Assembly (NCBI GenBank): GCA_009925875.1
Contig: RFQD01000010.1
Coordinates: forward strand, 1 to 16,368
Direction of reading: 5' to 3'
From: Microbacteriaceae bacterium
GTDB taxonomy: Bacteria > Actinomycetota > Actinomycetes > Actinomycetales > Microbacteriaceae
DNA: 16,368 bases
Part shown: positions 13,183 to 16,368 of the stretch, one piece after another
How positions within the stretch are numbered: the stretch's first letter is position 1
Layout of the letters: every line of letters starts with the position of its first letter
Made by a program: the position numbers and the translations under genes
Notes under the pieces: model-generated
What the model saw: the letters and a program-made list of their open reading frames with translations, nothing else
Database searches by the model: none
What the model was told of the DNA's origin: nothing

Positions 13183-15018
13183 GTGAAAACTGCACTCGAG
13201 TTAAACGCACCGGAGATGGTGACCAACCGGGCCCTGTTGCACTGGCTCAGTGACATCGTCGAACTCACCAAACCGAAAGACATCTACTGGTGCAACGGCA
13301 CTCAGACGGAATGGTACGAGCTTTCTCGCATGCTCATCGATCAGGGGGTGATGACGCCGCTCAACCCGGAGCTGCGCCCCGACAGTTTTCTCGTGCGCAG
13401 TGACCCCAACGATGTCGCGCGCGTCGAAGACCGCACCTTCATCTGCTCGGTGAACGAGGCGGATGCCGGACCGACGAACAACTGGCGCGACCCCGACCTC
13501 ATGAACGAAGAACTTCGTACCCTGTTCGACGGCAGCATGCGCGGTCGCACGATGTACGTGGTGCCGTTCTCGATGGGCCCACTCGGGGGCCCGATCTCGC
13601 AGGTGGGCATCCAGCTCACCGATTCGCCCTACGCGGTGCTCAACATGCGCATCATGACGCGCATGGGCTTCGACGTTCTGCGCCTCATCGACAACGAGAC
13701 CAACTGGGTTCCCGCCGTTCACTCTGTGGGGATGCCCCTCGAAGACGTCTTCGGAAACACGATCGAAGACGTGCCGTGGCCGAGCAACCCCACGAAATAC
13801 ATTTGCCACTTTCCCGAGACGCGCGAAATCTGGTCCTTCGGGTCGGGCTACGGCGGAAACGCCCTGCTGTCAAAAAAGTGTTTCGCCCTGCGCATCGGCT
13901 CGTTCATGGGCAAGCAGGAAGGCTGGCTCGCGGAACACATGCTGTTGCTCAAGCTGACCAACCCCCAGGGCAAGGCCTACCACGTGGCCGCCGCGTTCCC
14001 GTCGGCGTGCGGTAAAACCAACCTCGCCATGATCACGCCGACCATTCCGGGCTGGACTGCAGAAACAATCGGCGATGACATTGCGTGGCTGCGCCCCGGA
14101 AAAGACGGACGCCTCTACGCAATCAATCCCGAGGCGGGCTTCTTTGGCGTGGCTCCGGGAACCGGATTCGGCACGAACGAAGTTGCAATGAACACGATGT
14201 GGGGAAACACCATCTTCACCAACGTGGCGCTCACGGACGACGGTGACGTGTGGTGGGAAGGCATGACCGACAAGGTTCCCGAGCACCTCATCGACTGGCG
14301 TGGCGAGGACTGGACGCCGAGCTCGGGTCGACCGGCCGCGCATCCCAACTCGCGATTCACCGTGCCCGTCGAACAATGCCCCACTCTTTCGAATGACTGG
14401 TTCGAAAACGCCGGCGTGCCGATCGACGCCATCATCTTCGGGGGACGTCGCGCAACCAACGTTCCTCTCGTCGCCCAGGCCTTTGATTGGAAGCACGGCG
14501 TGTTCATGGGCGCGACCATGTCGAGCGAACAAACGGCCGCGGCGGAAGGGACGGTTGGCGATTTGCGCCGTGACCCCTTCGCCATGCTTCCGTTCTGCGG
14601 CTACAACATGGCCGATTACTGGGGCCACTGGCTCGACATTGGGCGCAAACTCGGAAAAAATGCACCGAAGATTTTCCAGGTCAACTGGTTCCGCAAAGAT
14701 GACAGCGGGTCGTTCTTGTGGCCGGGCTTCGGCGAAAATTCGCGCGTTCTCGAATGGATTTGCCGTCGCATTGACAATTCGGCAAAGACGTACGAGGCCG
14801 CCATCGGCTTGGTTCCCGCGCGTGGCTCGCTCAACCTCGAGGGGCTCGAGATGCCTCGCGGAGCGATGACCAAGCTGTTCCGGGTGGAACCCGAACGGTG
14901 GTTGGCCGAATGTGACGCGACCGCGGAGTACTTCTCGATTTTTGGCGACCGACTCCCGGTCGAAATGACGAAGCAACTTCAGGCTCTTCGTCGCCGATTG
15001 AAAACGGCGACGCTCTAA
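13183..15018 (+). CDS. pckG: Phosphoenolpyruvate carboxykinase (GTP)
   Basis: PckG converts oxaloacetate and GTP to phosphoenolpyruvate, CO2 and GDP, the first committed step of gluconeogenesis, in the cytosol. The 611 residues match the GTP-dependent family, as in mycobacteria and corynebacteria. Motifs: [18 protein letters not shown] (119-136), [20 protein letters not shown] (219-238), P-loop [13 protein letters not shown] (272-284), the metal-binding GDDIAW (297-302), [14 protein letters not shown], and the guanine-binding region around [15 protein letters not shown] near the C-terminus. The GTG start is supported by GGGAG five bases upstream. The gene is divergent from a RamB/PrpR-type regulator, consistent with control by acyl-CoA or carbon source. 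A long hairpin follows two bases after the stop. Confidence 0.97.
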   Translation: MKTALELNAPEMVTNRALLHWLSDIVELTKPKDIYWCNGTQTEWYELSRMLIDQGVMTPLNPELRPDSFLVRSDPNDVARVEDRTFICSVNEADAGPTNNWRDPDLMNEELRTLFDGSMRGRTMYVVPFSMGPLGGPISQVGIQLTDSPYAVLNMRIMTRMGFDVLRLIDNETNWVPAVHSVGMPLEDVFGNTIEDVPWPSNPTKYICHFPETREIWSFGSGYGGNALLSKKCFALRIGSFMGKQEGWLAEHMLLLKLTNPQGKAYHVAAAFPSACGKTNLAMITPTIPGWTAETIGDDIAWLRPGKDGRLYAINPEAGFFGVAPGTGFGTNEVAMNTMWGNTIFTNVALTDDGDVWWEGMTDKVPEHLIDWRGEDWTPSSGRPAAHPNSRFTVPVEQCPTLSNDWFENAGVPIDAIIFGGRRATNVPLVAQAFDWKHGVFMGATMSSEQTAAAEGTVGDLRRDPFAMLPFCGYNMADYWGHWLDIGRKLGKNAPKIFQVNWFRKDDSGSFLWPGFGENSRVLEWICRRIDNSAKTYEAAIGLVPARGSLNLEGLEMPRGAMTKLFRVEPERWLAECDATAEYFSIFGDRLPVEMTKQLQALRRRLKTATL

Positions 15019-15020
15019 GC

Positions 15021-15060
15021 ACGAGTCCCGCTGATCATGTCTCTGGTCGGCGGGACTCGT
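15021..15060 (+). terminator. Strong hairpin terminator after pckG
   Basis: ACGAGTCCCGC (15021-15031) and GCGGGACTCGT (15050-15060) form 11 perfect pairs. Six more, including two GU pairs, extend inward to leave a 6-base loop (15038-15043). No T-tract follows, as is frequent for actinobacterial terminators. Confidence 0.75.
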
Positions 15061-15133
15061 CCGGCGGGAGAGTCCTTCCCTGAAGGCGCTCCTTGCGAGT
15101 GAGAAGATGGGGCTGCACCTGGGAGGGAACCTG

Positions 15134-15796
15134 ATGAGCAGCCCCATCTTTTCCGAATCATCGGCCGACGCGGTCGGCGAACTCGCCGTCATCATCGATC
15201 AACTGCGCTCGGCAGACGGATGCGCGTGGTGCGCGGAGCAAACACACGAGTCGCTCGTGCGCTACCTCATCGAAGAGTCGTACGAACTCATCGACGCGAT
15301 CGAGTCGGGCAATCGTGACGACATGCTCGAAGAACTCGGCGACGTGCTCTATCAGGTGCTCTTTCACGCGGATGTCGCCCGGAAAACGGTGGCCGAAGAC
15401 TTTGACATCAACGATGTTGCCCGCAACACCGCCGCGAAGATGCGCTCGCGCCATCCGCACGTCTTCGGTGACGTTCACGCCGGCACGCCCGACGAGGTGG
15501 TGGCCGTGTGGGAGCAACTCAAGCGCGAGGAGAAGTCGGAGCGCTCATCCACTCTCGACGGCGTGCCGCACGGGATGCCCGCACTCCTGCTCGCCGACAA
15601 GTTGCTCGGCAAGGCCGACAAGCTCGGTGTCGTTTCGCTCGACGGTCCTTCACCATTTCAGTTCGGCGATGAAGCCGAACTCGGCGCCGTCTTGCTCGCT
15701 CTCGTCGCCTCGGCGCGTGGTCAAGGTCTCGATGCCGAGCGTGCTCTGCGCGGTGCTTTGCGCGGACTGCAGGAAGACATTCGCAAGGCCGAGTAG
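15134..15796 (+). CDS. mazG: MazG-family nucleoside triphosphate pyrophosphohydrolase
   Basis: MazG hydrolyses nucleoside triphosphates to monophosphates and pyrophosphate; roles include clearing damaged dNTPs and tuning (p)ppGpp levels. The N-terminal domain is well preserved: EQTHESLVRYLIEESYELIDAI, then EELGDVLYQVLFHADVA, giving the EExxE...EExxD metal site, then RHPHVFGDVHAGTPDEVVAVWEQLK. The usual CPWDxEQTH motif reads CAWCAEQTH, with cysteine in place of aspartate. The second MazG domain is short and lacks a full acidic motif (DEAELGAVLLALVA). The product has 220 residues from the ATG at 15134, chosen because GGGAGG lies about six bases upstream; a longer in-frame ATG at 15107 would include that site. 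No partner overlap; hisS follows after 59 bases. Confidence 0.93.
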   Translation: MSSPIFSESSADAVGELAVIIDQLRSADGCAWCAEQTHESLVRYLIEESYELIDAIESGNRDDMLEELGDVLYQVLFHADVARKTVAEDFDINDVARNTAAKMRSRHPHVFGDVHAGTPDEVVAVWEQLKREEKSERSSTLDGVPHGMPALLLADKLLGKADKLGVVSLDGPSPFQFGDEAELGAVLLALVASARGQGLDAERALRGALRGLQEDIRKAE

Positions 15797-15843
15797 GCGC
15801 ATCAATATCCTCCGCGCTCCTAATCCCCTCTCGACGCGCGTGG

Positions 15844-15849
15844 GATGAT
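15844..15849 (+). promoter_or_regulatory. Possible -10 element for leaderless hisS
   Basis: GATGAT lies six bases before the hisS ATG. The GGGAG immediately before the ATG is only one base away, too close to act as a normal Shine-Dalgarno, so a leaderless transcript is possible. No -35 is seen. Confidence 0.25.
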
Positions 15850-15855
15850 GGGAGC

Positions 15856-16368
15856 ATGGCGAACAACGTGACGGCCCCGCGCGGAATGCGCGACTTTCTC
15901 CCGCCCGAGAAGGCTCGCCGCGAGCGTGCGCTCGCCGTGATTCGCCAGACCTACAGTGCGCACGGGTTCGAAGAGATTGAGACGCCGGTCGTTGAGGATT
16001 ACGAGCGACTGCACTCCGGTCTGGGTGGTGACAACGAGAAACTCTCGTTCAGCGTGCTCAAGCGCGGGTTGACCGCCGACGATATGGCTGCGGCTCACGC
16101 ATCCGGTGACGCACATGACCTGGCCGACCTCGGCCTGCGGTTCGACCTGACGGTGCCCTTGGCCAGGTTTTATGCGACGAACCGGGCCGACTTGCCGAAC
16201 GTCTTTCGCGCCATTCAAATAGCTCCGGTCTGGCGTGCCGAGCGCCCACAAAAGGGCCGCTACCGCCAATTCGTGCAGGCCGACATCGACATCATCGGCG
16301 AACCGGGCCCCCTCGCCGAGGTCGAGCTCATTACCGCCACGTCCGCAACGCTGAGCGCCCTTGGCCTG
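15856..16368 (+). CDS. hisS: Histidyl-tRNA synthetase, 3'-truncated by window edge
   Basis: HisRS charges tRNA-His with histidine. The first 171 codons are present. APRGMRDFLPPE opens the class II motif 1 region, IETPVVEDYERL follows, then motif 2 with FRAIQIAPVWRAERPQKGRY and RQFVQADIDIIGEPG. The substrate loop reads LRFDLTVPLARFYATN where E. coli has the TLRPEGT form. The segment GGDNEKLSFSVLKRGL and the FDLTVP form are closer to the eukaryote-like HisRS branch than to the E. coli branch. The ATG at 15856 is the only start in register with the conserved N-terminus. It lies 59 bases after mazG. The rest of the catalytic core and the anticodon-binding domain are outside the window. Confidence 0.94.
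   Translation, partial: MANNVTAPRGMRDFLPPEKARRERALAVIRQTYSAHGFEEIETPVVEDYERLHSGLGGDNEKLSFSVLKRGLTADDMAAAHASGDAHDLADLGLRFDLTVPLARFYATNRADLPNVFRAIQIAPVWRAERPQKGRYRQFVQADIDIIGEPGPLAEVELITATSATLSALGL

Noticed and set aside
15074..15086. Small CCTTC/GAAGG hairpin before mazG as a second terminator
   Set aside because: Only five pairs with a 3-base loop and no T-tract; the preceding 11-bp perfect hairpin already accounts for pckG termination.
13870..15195. 441-codon minus-strand frame opposite pckG, running into mazG
   Set aside because: Shadow of conserved coding sequence and of the terminator hairpin; no motif support.
1..16368. Mobile elements, CRISPR arrays, toxin-antitoxin or defence genes, tRNA and rRNA
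   Set aside because: Looked for and not seen: no transposase or integrase motifs, no regularly spaced repeats, no cloverleaf, and nearly all protein-coding space belongs to known housekeeping families.

Overview
The window looks like core chromosome of a high-GC actinobacterium, most like Microbacteriaceae. The reasons are the GTP-dependent PEP carboxykinase, the RamB/PrpR-type regulator beside it, frequent GTG starts, and the glmU-prs and rplY-pth-mfd gene orders. I see no mobile element, CRISPR array, tRNA or rRNA. Almost all protein genes belong to well-known families, so the unusual content is in the non-coding and translation-initiation regions.

Layout. (1) 1-2286, plus: the 3' part of glmU overlaps prs by 4 bases (UDP-GlcNAc and PRPP synthesis). 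(2) 2325-5359: a sugar-acid block. gnd and a PfkB sugar kinase lie on the minus strand, and gntK is divergent on the plus strand. GntK makes 6-phosphogluconate, Gnd converts it to ribulose-5-phosphate, and after isomerisation to ribose-5-phosphate this is the substrate of Prs. The block separates glmU-prs from rplY-pth-mfd, which are often adjacent in Gram-positive bacteria. (3) 5360-10457, plus: a 178-base, apparently highly structured leader, then rplY (L25/Ctc), pth and mfd. pth shares the rplY reading frame, and its only plausible start is a CTG codon six bases after a GGAG. (4) 10380-13054, minus: a RamB/PrpR-like regulator followed 26 bases later by nhaA, whose 3' end overlaps the 3' end of mfd by 78 bases. 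(5) 13055-15060: a 128-base AT-rich divergent control region with inverted repeats, then pckG and a long perfect terminator-type hairpin. (6) 15134-16368, plus: mazG and the 5' part of hisS, cut by the window edge.

Best candidates for something undescribed. The rplY leader can fold into a compact three-way junction with a GAAA tetraloop, a nested long-range stem with mutually exclusive alternatives, and a 12-bp hairpin burying both the Shine-Dalgarno sequence and the AUG. This looks like an actinobacterial L25 autoregulatory leader or other RNA switch. Second is the CTG start of pth, without which the catalytic histidine would be lost. Third is the pair of spaced inverted repeats between the RamB-like gene and pckG, probably the regulator's operators. 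All three are inferences from sequence and were not tested computationally.
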